From: Halichondria panicea
Lineage: Eukaryota > Porifera > Demospongiae > Suberitida > Halichondriidae
DNA length: 64,000 bases
Assembly: GCF_963675165.1 (NCBI RefSeq)
Contig: NC_087377.1
Span: 4,033,899-4,097,898, forward strand
Direction: 5' to 3'
The position numbers and the translations under genes were made by a program. This document shows, in pieces, positions 1 to 11,600 of the stretch. Under the pieces are notes generated by a model. The model was not told where the DNA came from, did not search any database, and saw only the letters and a list, made by a program, of their open reading frames with translations. The number at the start of each line of letters is the position of its first letter. The stretch's first letter is position 1.

Positions 1-1142
1 GCACTGCAGAGCAATATCAATCTCGAAGAAAATGAAGTTATTAATCTTTGCTTTGAAATCCACGGTCGATCTGATGAATATTTCAATCTCGTGTCTGACT
101 CTTGTATTAGCGTGAATGCACATTACCAGCGAGCAGATCCACAATTACCCGCCAATATTATTGATGAGATAACAGTTCGAGCAGCTGGTCTTGACGGGAT
201 CTGCCGAAATATTGCAGTCAGTGTCGAAAATTGCCAGGCAACAATCGATGGGTCTGTGCTCGATGAAACTTACACAAGTGCTGGAATATCTGTGAGACTG
301 TATCGAAATCGTGTTCGAATTTCTGCTCCTAATTGCCAAGACCTTGATTTGGTGATGTGGGTATTTTGTGAGCAGTCAGAGTTGAGGGGATACCCTGAAC
401 TGGGAGAGCCTGATATCGTGGTCAATGTTAGTATGATCCACTTTGTGATTGCTCGTGGACTTAATATCAGAGAATCGGCTCATGGCTTGCTGGGTAAGTG
501 GTGAATAAAGAGCGTCCATAGCTTCTTTGCGATTCTATAGCACTCAATCACGTATGATATAACAGTGGAATGTTTTTATACAAGTATAAAAAAATACAAA
601 TGTACCTTTAGAGAACAAAGTTTTGGCAACTATTACTTTGTTGAGAGTTATTGTACAAACTGTTTATTTAAGATCCTTTAATCCTTTAGATTGCTGACAC
701 TGCATTGATTACGGGTTCCACTGTATACACAATGAATTAATTTGTTGAATGCTATAGTATTTTGATGCTATTGTTTCTACTTTGATTTATTTTTTCTGTC
801 TACTTTTCTACAGGTCAGTTTTGGAATGTTCCCATCACCATCGAGCGCTATTTGGGCTCTCTCTCTGATGGCAGCACACGAGATGATACCTACATCCTGA
901 CTGTCAACTATCCGAACACGTTCCCTCGTCGTTTTGTGACCTTTCTTCACTCTCCGACTTGGGACAGACGAGGGAAGGAGTATTGTTTGTACGGGGGTAA
1001 CAGACAGGGTGGAGGGATACTTGAGATAGAGTCACCAAATGATCCGATTATCCAGGGACGCTATAGAGACTATATCGTGGGGGAACAGTTCGGAGTGGAC
1101 TTTGTGTATTCTCATTTCGAATCTTCTGAGTGCAGTCTGTGA
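1..1142 (+). CDS. Copy 0: 3' end of giant secreted NIDO/AMOP/VWD-ITIH protein (partial)
   Basis: Two terminal exons are present: 1-493, open to the left edge in frame 1, and 814-1142, ending in TGA. They are joined across a GT-AG intron (494-813) that splits a Gly codon (phase 1). The encoded residues match the last two exons of copy 3 almost throughout. This part is the inter-alpha-trypsin-inhibitor heavy chain (ITIH) C-terminal module: a cysteine-paired beta-rich stretch, then HGLLGQFW across the junction, then a tail with CLYGGN and DYIVGEQF. About 80 nt of the first exon lie outside the window. No frame break is visible. The protein ends 2-3 residues after the last cysteine and no membrane segment follows. 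Upstream domains are presumed to lie to the left. Confidence 0.8.
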
Positions 1143-2094
1143 ATAATTATCGTAGCAATTATAGAGAGACTTCTAAGTGTGCGTTAACTTTAACTATCTT
1201 AGTGTCAATATTATTGTTATGTGCCATACTGTGTCTTGTATAACTAGTTATTTTTATTATAATAATGTGTAGTTCCAAGAAAAAATATCTCGTAATTGAA
1301 CTATCCGCCAAATCATTTTATAACCTCTCAAAGTATGCCAACAAAATGTCTCATTTTGTACATATTTATCTTCTTCCCCTCCCCCCCCAGCTGTAGCCCA
1401 ACGACGTGAACCAGCTAGTTTTTAAAATTATTAATAATGCGTGCAGCACCTCCAGGTCCAAGTACATCTATACTGCATCTGTTATGTTTTTGAAATCTAT
1501 AGATACTGCATCTATATGCCTCCCACTTACCAGTAGCCTGTCTATAAAATTATTACTAGCTCATACATGATCAGGCACTCGGTCCCAATAAATTTTAATG
1601 TTAGTTTTACTCCTAGCAACCATGCATTCTAGGGTGAATGTCTATACTGCACATTTTTTGCCGTCATAAAATAAGTGGAAAGTTAATTAAATATAACGTA
1701 TTAAAGTCTCACTGACTGATTCTTGTTGTTAATTACTTTCAGACTGTGTTCATAGGCTTACCTGTTTTCCTTGTGCAAATTACATGTATATAATGCTAAA
1801 AGTTTTGTGTTTTTTTTATAATACTTGTATACCTATTCACTATTGTGTGGCCTCCCCCAAAGAGACCACTTTTACTATACTAATGAAAGCATCGCGGGTG
1901 CTGATGCCTCGGTAGAGGTGCCAAAGCTACATAACATAAAACTACTAATAGCTAGCTTTTATACACACATTGATTATAATTATCATGATGTTAATTTTGC
2001 CTGCATGCAATCTCGGGGAAACTCAAATAGTGTCTAATGATCGACCATGATTGTTGTTAAAAACGATCGATGCCAAAAGTTCAAATCTAAGATT

Positions 2095-2380
2095 AATGGC
2101 TGCAAGTCAGCAGAACCTTGCAGCTCTCTCTTGCAGCTACCAATAGCTAGCGTTCTAGTGCAGAGCTAACTACTAAGTAGAGAAGCAACACTGGATGAAC
2201 AAGTTTGGCTACGTGCTCTTCTGAAAAGGCTGCAATGGCATTCCAAGTAAGCAAAACTAGGCATAACTCGAAAACGAAGCTTTATTTTGCAAATCCACAA
2301 ATAGCAAGCCAAGAAAACATGACTAGAAGCCTATAGAAACTCTTACTTGCACTTCATTGATCCTTGAGCAGCTGAAATAG

Positions 2381-2424
<44 letters not shown>

Positions 2425-2470
2425 CACTACCGTACCTCGCTTGCGCATGCGCACCGAGGCATAATTACCT
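2095..2470. repeat. Dispersed repeat, copy A
   Basis: This stretch matches 4235-4592 with scattered substitutions. Shared features include a CTAGC-rich start, a block around GAAGCCTATAGAA, a CA-rich tract and an end in GAGGCATAATTA. No coding potential is evident. It may be a non-autonomous element family. The boundaries are approximate and the superfamily is unknown. Confidence 0.5.
2384..2416. repeat. (CA)n microsatellite
   Basis: An uninterrupted alternating CA tract of about 33 nt lies inside dispersed repeat copy A. The related copy at 4235-4592 has a shorter, interrupted tract. Confidence 0.9.
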
Positions 2471-2587
2471 GATACCATAATGCCATACAAGACGGCTTAA
2501 TAATCTATACCTTGCATGCATGGGTCTAGATGTTGTTATAATTATTTAGCCTGCTTGCTGTTGCTTATGTTGTTTATACAGCTTTAG

Positions 2588-2732
2588 CTGTGATCTCAAC
2601 CTCAAGGACAAATGCACTCAACTGCACGGCATTGCTGTCAAGAGGCTTCCCTCACGCGTCAACATCAAGATATTGGTTGCCGAATGGTGCCAACACTATA
2701 GCTTCAAGGACAAGTGCTAAGCTCAAGTGTGT
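2588..2732 (+). pseudogene. Exon-like module of unknown protein (downstream copy 0)
   Basis: A pyrimidine-rich acceptor TACAG precedes an open frame containing CDLNLKDKC, LHGIAVKRLPSRV and WCQHYSFKDKC, which ends in TAA. Related sequence lies behind copy 2 (about 34731-34889) and, more degenerate, behind copy 1 (about 12611-12716). This suggests an old exon of another gene in the duplicated unit, or an alternative 3' exon. The fold is not recognised. Expression is unknown. Confidence 0.35.
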
Positions 2733-2813
2733 CCAGTTGAGAACTGAGACTATATATTTTGTCTTGTACATGCCTTTACAGAAATTCATACCGTATAGCG
2801 TGTATATTTCGAG

Positions 2814-2873
2814 GGTATAAAAATGTTCGTGGGTTTCGCTGATTAAGCATGTACCGCGAACATTTTTATACCC
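2814..2873. repeat. Hairpin-forming inverted repeat
   Basis: The word GGGTATAAAAATGTTCG is followed about 25 nt later by its inverted counterpart CGAACATTTTTATACCC. A decayed version lies near 35105-35160 in the duplicated spacer. It may be a small foldback element or a structured transcript end. Confidence 0.6.
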
Positions 2874-3089
2874 ACGAATTTAATATCACATTCATGCATG
2901 CTGCCGAAAGGCTGCTATTCCCCAAAAATTAAATCCATGGTTGCAGTACAGTGCTCTGCAAAGGTATGGAAAATCACTGTACACATTTAAGTCTTTAACG
3001 ATTCATAATTAAATCAATGAGTCTGATCGAGGTTTGTACCTTTTACCTGTGGTAACAGTTAATGTCCATATAAGGAAGTGGTGTGCAGC

Positions 3090-3235
3090 TAGCCATGTAG
3101 TGTATCAGGCCACTAACTATAGACACTGTTTTAACTGTATAGCTGTTCAACTGGTCACTTTTCACAATCTCTCATCTCTTCGCTCTAAAAAGTGTACGAT
3201 TTGCTTTTGGTTGTAGACATCTCCGACTAGCCAGC
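3090..3235 (+). promoter_or_regulatory. Copy 1 promoter/leader with degraded TATA box
   Basis: This block aligns with the region 126-139 bp upstream of the ATG in copies 2-4. Those carry TATAAAA; here the same place reads TGTATCAGGC (about 3101-3110). The following leader, around CTCATCTCTTCG, is conserved. Copy 1 is broken downstream, so loss of the TATA element fits relaxed constraint. Promoter function is inferred from position and conservation only. Confidence 0.45.
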
Positions 3236-3804
3236 ATGGATAGACAGCATTGCAGTGTAATCGTGTCTGCTTGCTTACTGTCTGTGTTCGCTCTTTGTGT
3301 GGGCCAAGCTCCAATAGCTTTTTGTCAAGAGGATTTTTCGGATAACTTATCGTGTGAGGAAATAAATGAAAAGAGGCGCTGTAGCTTCCCCAGAAGTGAA
3401 CTCTGCAACAGTAAAACACTTTGTGCTGATGGATCTGATGAAGATGTAATCACTGGAACTGGATTAGATTGTGAGATTTGAATGTGTAATTATGTACATG
3501 GCCTCAGGCCAGTTATAAAGTCTACATTGATTGTGTTGACATAATTCTACATATGTGACATTGCTACAATCATTACTTAATTGTTGCAGGTGATGGTAGT
3601 CTCACTGGTCGCAAGGCTACTGACGATGGTAAAGTGGAGCCTGGATTTCTGTGTTCTAATGGTACTATACTGGACCTGGTACAACTGTGTGATGGCACGG
3701 CCAACTGTGAGGGTGGAGATGATGAGACACACCCTCTCTGTGCAAGTAAGCTATTATGCTAACTCAGCATCTTTTGTGAGTCTTATATAAAGTATCAGCC
3801 ACTA

Positions 3805-4206
3805 CAGGGTTTTGCAGAATCTTTGAAATAGAGGGTGTAGAGCGTTCCTTATATGGATATCTAATCATTACACATTGTGGTCTCATAAACACATTGTGGT
3901 GAAATGCCATGTCTGCAAAATTCAAAAACAAATTGGTTTTTCTTGTGAAAAAAGCTGACCAAAGCATTATTTGGGATATAAGATGGAGAATAGTACATCA
4001 GACAGAGCTGCTTGGACTGTCTTATCAAAGTGTTGCTGAGAATCTTCAAGTTGATCCATCAACTGTTTGCAGAATAGTGCATTGTTGACATGCTGACTAA
4101 GATCTACAACTTTATGGTTGACCACAGATAACCTTATTATGCTTATAAGGAACGCTCAACGCAAAACGCTTTTTTGTGGATATTGCAAAGATTCTGCAAA
4201 ACCCTG
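3805..4206 (+). mobile_element. Non-autonomous Tc1/mariner-like element with HTH relic
   Basis: Terminal inverted repeats begin CAGGGTTTTGCAGAATCTTT and are flanked on both sides by TA, the target duplication typical of Tc1/mariner. Inside, an open frame from 3909 to 4088 gives 59 aa containing LGLSYQSVAENLQVDPSTV, a homeodomain-like helix-turn-helix as in transposase N-termini. No catalytic domain remains in the 402 bp. It is therefore a deletion derivative that would depend on a transposase elsewhere. Confidence 0.75.
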
Positions 4207-4234
4207 TATTATAAACAAAAATGGCTACTAGCTT

Positions 4235-4592
4235 CTTTAGCAGCTCTTTCTGACTCTTGTAGCTAACAAAAAGCTAGCGCTTTAGTGCAAGGCTAACTCA
4301 TAAGTTGAATAGAAACTTTGTGCGAACAGATGATGCTATGAAAGATTCTGAAGAGACTGCAATAGCCTTCAATGTGAGTCAAACAGCCATGACTCGAGAA
4401 AAAAGCTTTAGTTTGCTAATATCCACAAATCAAAATCCAAGAGAACGTGGCTAGAAGCCTATAGAAGCTGTTAGTTTTCGTCACATTGCAACCGTTGAGC
4501 AGTTACAGCTGAAACAGACACACACACACATACACATGCACACAGTCAGCTTTACTATCCCTCGTGCGGCTACGCCTCGAGGCATAATTACT
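4235..4592. repeat. Dispersed repeat, copy B
   Basis: Diverged relative of 2095-2470, again with a CA-rich tract and a GAGGCATAATTA end. It lies right after the Tc1/mariner-like remnant. Boundaries are approximate. Confidence 0.5.
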
Positions 4593-4702
4593 CCAGAATA
4601 TTTGGCACAGGCCTAGCCATGCATGGCTTGCATTTACTTCGCAGTGCCAGCACAATAATTATTATGCCTCGAGGCATAGCCGCACGAGGGATACGGTAAA
4701 GC
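4548..4702. repeat. Inverted repeat pair around TATCCCTCGTGCGGCTA
   Basis: The arms are 4548-4589 and about 4660-4702. They share the core CCTCGTGCGGCTA[TC]GCCTCGAGGCATAAT in opposite orientation, with an indel near the outer end. The left arm overlaps the end of dispersed repeat copy B. This may be a small TIR element or the end of a larger one. Confidence 0.5.
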
Positions 4703-4784
4703 TCAGAGGAGGTCCGACATGCGTGCACGAATCACTACAAGTTCAGTGCATTAATATCATTGCGGTCAAGTGATATATCCAGTA

Positions 4785-5136
4785 GGCCCTGGTAAATTAT
4801 GCCGGCATAATTTGGGGCATAATAGGTTAGGTCATTATGCTGGCATAATTGGGGCATAATAATAGGTGAATTTGGTCAGCTTGGTGCAAATGCAACGGTC
4901 CTCTGCTGTTGCTGAACGTCTTTTAAATGCTTCTTTACATCTAGAAGATTTATGTTGAATTTTCAGTTATGTTATAAATGTGCAATACAAGAGATAATTA
5001 TTTTTTACTACTATACTGCTGAAAAAAGGACGTCAATGTGGGGCATAATGGGTTCTTTCCACAAGCATAATAGGCTGAATTTGGGGCAGTGCTCAAAAGC
5101 ATAATAGGCAGAAAAAGAGCATAATTTTCCAGGGCC
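4785..5136. mobile_element. MITE with GGCCCTGG termini and reiterated GCATAAT words
   Basis: Both ends read inward as GGCCCTGG followed by [TA]AAATTATGC, flanked by TA. The sequence on either side resembles one continuous stretch near 12200-12260, which acts as an approximate empty site. The interior repeats variants of GGGGCATAATAGG. There is no open reading frame of note, so it looks non-autonomous. Confidence 0.6.
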
Positions 5137-5903
5137 TAATATCCAGGCCAAATGCACTAGCACTTATTCCTGGATGTAATGCGCAATTAATACCATGTGT
5201 AAGAGAATCGATTTTGAACCCCAGATCCTGGCAGAATCAATTTTTTTCTTTGTTGAGGTCCTGGTAAAGCCACAAACCAATAACTCTTTTTAGACTGCTT
5301 GTTAGATACTACTTTCTGTGATTAAACTCTTTTAGACTACTTGTTATAGATACTATACTTTCTAAGTTGTGTGATTGAATTCTGTCTTTAATACTTATCT
5401 CATGCATGATCACAGACTACTGACTATGCCTTTGACAACGGTTTGCTCCCACTGTTTGGCTACAGGTCATTTAAGACGATCAGTATGCACTATTAACTGT
5501 GGATACCCCTTTCTTGTGAAACAATCAAAGCACATTGCAAATTATTTACCTCTTCTATAACACTAATTCTTTTGAGCGAAAGCAAAAAAAATGGTGAGAG
5601 GCATTAGCAAGCGCACGCTTGCAACACTCGTTTCTTTTACCGGTCAAATTGTTGTCAAGGAGCATGCTATCAACTTGTCAATATTGATCAATCGATACTG
5701 GATTGCGTGGTAGATTGGAGAGTGTCATGAATGCATTTATCCTGCTGACTTGCGGATTGGCTCTGGAAGCACTATTGACTTTGTACTGTTTTTTATTCTC
5801 CTGTTCAGCCATTATCTGTTGCTACTGCTCGTATCTACACCACCTTTAAAGATGCTAAGTTATACTTTCTCCAGACACAACTCATCTTTTGTGTGTCCTA
5901 CTG

Positions 5904-6183
5904 TATCCCTTTACCGGTCAAATTGAAGGTTTAGACCAGCTATAGCTGTTAAAGGTGACACATACTTCCATCGAGGCAGCAGTGAGGTATAATCGACTGG
6001 TGAGTGTGTGTGTGCACAACCATTGACCCACGCCCATCTTCTAAGCCAAGTGTTCATTGGGGGGGGGGGGGCAATCAAATCAAGCTCAGTTTGTGGGTTG
6101 GGCCATAGGTTGGGCCATAGGTTGGGCCGGCTGACCATAAACTAAAGTGATAACCCTTTTCCCCACGGTTGCGAACGACCTGG
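5904..6183. mobile_element. Possible TIR element
   Basis: The end TATCCCTTTACCGGTC at about 5904 has a near-inverted partner, GACCTGGAAAGGGATA, ending near 6183. The interior includes a run of 12 G and three copies of a GGTTGGGCC-type repeat (about 6096-6129). The TIR match is imperfect and no target duplication was confirmed. Confidence 0.35.
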
Positions 6184-8597
6184 AAAGGGATAATAGGCAG
6201 TCTCTTTGGACTAAGTACTGTGAATGATATTCATTGAGTTGCACATGCGCAGTAGCTCAGAACATGCCCACATTTTTATAATCATATCAATGTTGAAACC
6301 ACATTTTTGCTGAAGTGTGTTATTTTGCTGCTGAAATTAAAAAGTAATGACTTAATCCCATTTTTTGATGCTATATAATTTCATTGTGTGTTGTCAATTT
6401 GAATAATAGATAATAGGTTGTGAGAATAGGCTTAGTGTGGTAATCTTACTTACGGACACGACCGTGACATTAGGTTTTATGTGGAGGTATACCATCCAAC
6501 TTATACAGTAATTTTGCTCCAGTCTCGTTTATGTGTAGTAGCTTCATACTTATTGCCTATAATTATAGACAAGTGTCTGTTTCCCTACTATGGAGGATGT
6601 TTTCACACAAGGGAGTGTAAGTCCACCGCTAGAGAAGCAACTTGTGGACTGTGTCGTCCAGGGTTTGCAAGAGACTCTAGAAATTTTGAAACGGGTGAAT
6701 GTGTTGGTAGGTATAATTATGTCAATTGAGGAATATAGCATTTACAATATTAATAGTATGAACATTGTACAACCATGCATGCATGCACACCTGTTAAGTA
6801 AACATTAACAGACTGATAGAAGTACGTAGAGGAGGCTACATTTACTTGTAATTCTTTGGTACGAGTTAATCTTTGCAAATCATATGCAGAGGCTGATTTC
6901 AGATTTCAAAGCTCTGTGTGCGAAAACCAGGGAAGAACAGTTAGTGTGACGCTTGAGACAACTGGAGTCCTTGATAGAAGAGTGCTCATGGACGTTAGGG
7001 TAATTGGTGGAACTGCTACAGGTAACAAATTTACTTTTTTCTGATTGAAATTACTCTTTTTACAGTTGGTAATGACTTCACATTATCAACAAGTCAGCTT
7101 GTATTTGAGCAATTTTCTGGTGGAGGAACAAGTAGAGGAGTGACTATCAGGGCTGTACTCGACAGTGTTTCTGAAGGTAGGAAAACTATTCTCCTGGAAG
7201 CTTCAGCTGGTGATTGGCCATTCGCTATTGGAGGGAATAGTACTACGATTACAATTAATGAGTGCTCAGTGAAGGCAGGTAAGTTTGGTGGATATTATTA
7301 CTAATTTTTAATCTATTTTAATGCGTATAGAGAACCTATTTTTGCTTCCATATCGAAGTGTTAGTGAGGGTTCTGGCTCAATAACTACGTATGTACAATT
7401 GGCCAGTGGAGTTGGTACCCTGACAGAGGATCTCCTTGTCTACGTATCGACCAGTTCTGGATCTGCTATAGGTATAAGTATAATTTGCTTGTTGGAGTAT
7501 CTTATAGAAACATTATTTTACCGTCGTTCACAGGCAACGTTGACTATCACGAGACACAGTTATTTCTCACCTTTCCTAATGGATCCACAGGAGGAGTTAG
7601 GATTCCATTTTCTGTTCCATTAATTGATGATAACATTGCTGAACATCAAGAACATTTCCTTATAACAGCTTCAACAAGTGGCAATGGAATTGGGATATAC
7701 CCACAAACAACATACAGTCAAAGTGCATTCATTAGTGATGATGATCGTGAGTTGTCACCGTTCAGTACTTTATGCACGGGCCATGTGCTCTCGTATTGTA
7801 TGCGAAGGACACTACGTATAGTACAGTACAAGCAAATCGCAGGGAAATTGCATGCCCATGCTCACATTCGAAATCCGATAAATTACACGGTACATGTACT
7901 AACTGGTAATGCGTGTTTAATTTGGTATCCTTTTTAACACTGTTTTCAGCTTTTATAGTTGAATTTGAGTACCCAAGCTACACTGTACGAGAAGGAGATA
8001 GTGTGAAAGTATGTCTGGTCAATACCACCAATCTAGATAGGATCTACGATTTCATTGTGCGTTTCTACACTTCATATGACTGTGATACTTCATCCACTAC
8101 AGGTATATATCACAACTAAAATTTATCATTATATAAGGTTTTGTTCTTCCATACAGCTGATTTGGATTATGAAGCAGTGTATAGCGAAAGTAATGTCATA
8201 TTCCCACCTGACACTAATCGAGCATGCACGATTATCAACACTTACCACGATAACTTGCAAGAAGGAGTAGAAAAGTTCATTGTCCACGCCATACACCGGA
8301 GTGGAGTTGGGCCGTTCTCCTCACTACAAACAAACGTTTTTATTATAAATGTGAAGGGTAGGTGAAAAATTGACCTGCATTTTTATGATTGTTATCGACT
8401 ACTATCTTATTACGCATGCAGTGGATCCAGTGACAATATCAATTGAAGAGGCATTCTATTCTATTACTCAACCTGAAGAATCTGTGGAAATATGTCTTGT
8501 TACTAAAGGCAGCCTGGATGAAACAATCACTATAAGCCTTCAAATTACCCAACGTGCGTTCTAAAAAGTATAGTATCAAATAATTTATGTACTAATC

Positions 8598-8626
8598 TTA
8601 ACCCTAACCCTAACCCTAACCCTAAC
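8598..8626. repeat. Interstitial telomere-type repeat
   Basis: About 4.5 units of CCCTAA (TTAGGG on the other strand) lie in the intron between the two exons of Calx-beta unit 4 of copy 1, ending 6 nt before the acceptor. The matching introns in copies 2, 3 and 4 lack it. It could reflect telomerase-mediated break repair or local expansion. Confidence 0.9.
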
Positions 8627-11600
8627 GTACAGATCAAACCGTGGAGCTGACCATTGATATTGCAATTACTCGTAGATGCGTAATTGCCACTGTTCCAAGT
8701 ATACACCTCCTGTTCTCAACAAATGGTCGTATTGAGACCATACAAGCTGCGATTGTATCAGATAATCGTCGAGTGACCCTTGATCGATGTCAAGCAGAGA
8801 TAGCATTCTTTGATGGAAGTGGTTAGTCACATGACTGCATGGCATCATTATCGCATACTTACTTGCAGTTAAGGATGAGTGTCCAGTCTTACCGGACCCT
8901 ACCAACGGACAAGTTGAACAGTTGCTCACTGATGGACTGATTCTCCCTGGCTCCATTGCCATATACTCGTGTGATGTTGGGTTGGTTCCTGATAGATCAC
9001 GGTTCAGAGAGTGTACGGCTGATCTCACCTGGTCAGGAATCCCACCGGCTTGCATTCAAGGTAAGATAATGTGGGTCAACTTTCTCTTAATATATGTTTT
9101 GCCGTCAGGTGCGGAGGGCATTGTTGAAAGTTTGTCTAACGAATTTATTATTGGATTACCTTCCTTAAGTGTTTATACATCACAATATCTTATTGTTACA
9201 ACAAATGGTCAGCGTGTTCCTTTTATTGTTCTTGGAAATCAATTTGACAGTATTTCTAATGTTGAGTACACATATAACAGATACATTGTCATTCCGAGTT
9301 CCCATATAGGGACAGGCATTCACATAAAAGCAAAAGCAAATGGAAAAATTTCTGTTCAAAGCTGGCTGGATTACGGCTTTTTATATTACTCAATAGATTC
9401 TTTTTTAGCAATAAGCGTGAGGCCTATGGATGATGTGAAAAAGTATGAGTATTACTCTATACCATATAACTACTCCAGCTTGCTACACCTTGTTGCCACT
9501 GAGGACAATACTATTGTTAACCTTGGATCTTCATCCATCTCGCTGGATCGCCTTCAAACACATCAAATTAGTAATATCGCTTCTCTCACATCAATTAGAG
9601 TTTCAAGTGACAAACCTCTTTCAGTTATCAGTTCTAAGAACTGTTTTGATATTGGTTTTGTTAATGTTCAATCTTGTGACTACCTCAGCGAACAGTTGTT
9701 GCCCACTCACCTATGGGGTAGAAGATTCCTAGTGGCATCATTTCTTGGACTGAAAAATGGAGAGAGTCTACGAATTTTGGCGTCAAAATTTCCTACTACA
9801 GTCACAATTGCATGTGCAGGGAGTAGCATTCCTCGTGTAGTAATTCTATTTTCTCGTCTTGGTCAGTGGAGAGATGTAAAACTTGATGAGCAGCCTGGGG
9901 GTGTTAGGGACAGGTTTTGTGTAGTAGAAGCTACGAACCCAGTGTATATAATTCAGTTTGCTCGAGTTAGTGTGGGTGATTCTTACATGATGACCATTCC
10001 AGCTGTTGAACAATATGGTGAATTTTTCACAGGGTTTGACGTTCCAAATCTTTCTCCTTTTAATTTCGTGAATATCTATGTGACACCCGAGCATTTTTTT
10101 CCTGGAGGGATTCTTGTTGACGGAGATGCAGTGTTGGACTGGACAACTGTACGGTGTCATAGTGGTGAAATTTGTGGGCACATTTCGAGGCCTGTTTTAA
10201 TGAGACAAGATCATTATCACATTATATGGCATCAAGATCCCAGAGGTAGAATAGGAATATCAGCGTACGGATTTGATACTGCAGAGAACAGTTCATACGG
10301 TTATCCTGCAAGCATGTATACCATCTCCACAAAGTAAGTGACAGTATTCATTCTCATGCAGTGATAATTAATTATGCCGTGCTTTCTTTTCATGCAGGTG
10401 TTGACGAATGTGTGCCAAACTTGGATATTTGCGATCCAAATGCCCAGTGTATAAGTGTGAATGGACGTTACAGATGTGTTTGCAATGATGGCTATGAGAA
10501 ACAGAGAAATAAAACCTGTACTGGTATGTAACATGACATTGTGTGTTGTGCTTTTCATAGATTTTTGCACAACTGAATTCAGATATAGATGAGTGTGCAG
10601 TTGGTACTAGTGGCTGTGATGTCAATGCTTACTGCACTAACACTATTGGTGATAATAACTGTACCTGCAACACTGGCTTTATTATCAACTAACAATTGAT
10701 AGATTGATTTCCTCTTTCTCCTCAGGTACAAATGTTCGTCGAGTCAATGATTCTGTGATTGGAGATCCACTGATGACTGTACCACTCTACCTCACCAACA
10801 CTAGTGCACTACAGAGCAATATCAATCTCGGAGAAAATGAAGTTATTAACCTTTGCTTTGAAATTCACGGTCGATCTGACGAATACTTCAATCTCGTATC
10901 TGACTCTTGTATTAGCGTGAATGCACATTACCAGCGAGCAGATCCACAACTACCCGCCAATATTATTGATGAGGTAACAGTGCGAGCAGCTGGTCTTGAC
11001 GGGATCTGCCGAAATATTGCAGTCAGTGTCGAAAATTGCCAGGCAACAGTCGATGGATCTGTGCTCGATGAGACTTACACAAGTGCTGGAATATCTGTGA
11101 GACTGTATCGAAATCGTGTTCGAATTTCTGCTCCTAATTGCCAAGACCTTGATTTGGTGATGTGGGTGTTTTGTGAGCAGACAGAGTTGAGGGGCTACCC
11201 TGAACTGGGAGAGCCTGATATCGTGGTCGGTGTTAGTATGATTCACTTTGTGATTGCTCGTGGACTTAATATCAGAGAATCAGCTCATGGCTTGCTGGGT
11301 AAGCGGTGAATAAAGAGCGTCCATAGCTTCTTTGCAATTCTATAACACTCAATCACGTATGATAACGGTGGAATATTTACAAATGTACCTTTAGAGAACA
11401 AAGTTTTGCATGGTAACTATTACTTTGTTGAGGAGTTATTTTGTACAAACCAGCTGTTCATTTAAGCCTTTAGATTGCAGTTGATTACTGGTTCCACTGT
11501 ACACGATGAATTAATTTAGTATTTCGATGCTATTGTTTTTTATTTTTTCTGTCTACTTTTCTACAGGTCAGTTTTGGAATGTTCCCATCACCATCGAGCG

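Larger units (their letters stand above)
1143..3235. other. Intergenic spacer between copy 0 and copy 1
   Basis: No convincing complete gene. Much of it is recognisably duplicated at about 33740-35400, downstream of copy 2, so it belongs to the duplicated unit. It holds a dispersed repeat (about 2095-2470), a CA microsatellite, an exon-like module (2588-2732) and a hairpin at 2814-2873. The block just before copy 1 aligns with the promoter and 5' leader of copies 2-4. Confidence 0.6.
3746..6568. other. Large transposon-filled intron of copy 1
   Basis: This intron is 2.8 kb, against about 100 bp at the same place in copies 2 and 3. The excess is mostly mobile DNA: a Tc1/mariner-like remnant, dispersed repeat copy B, an inverted repeat, a GCATAAT-rich element and a possible element at 5904-6183. 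No host exon is apparent. Open frames in 5375-6140 look incidental. Confidence 0.7.

Noticed and set aside
8598..8626. Telomere or chromosome end
   Set aside because: Only 4.5 units, inside an intron and flanked by conserved exons on both sides.
8922..10337. A single 471-aa frame spanning sushi and IgGFc-binding sequence
   Set aside because: It crosses the 48-nt intron 9061-9108, whose edges match the GT-AG borders of the same intron in copies 2-4, so it is two exons and not one.
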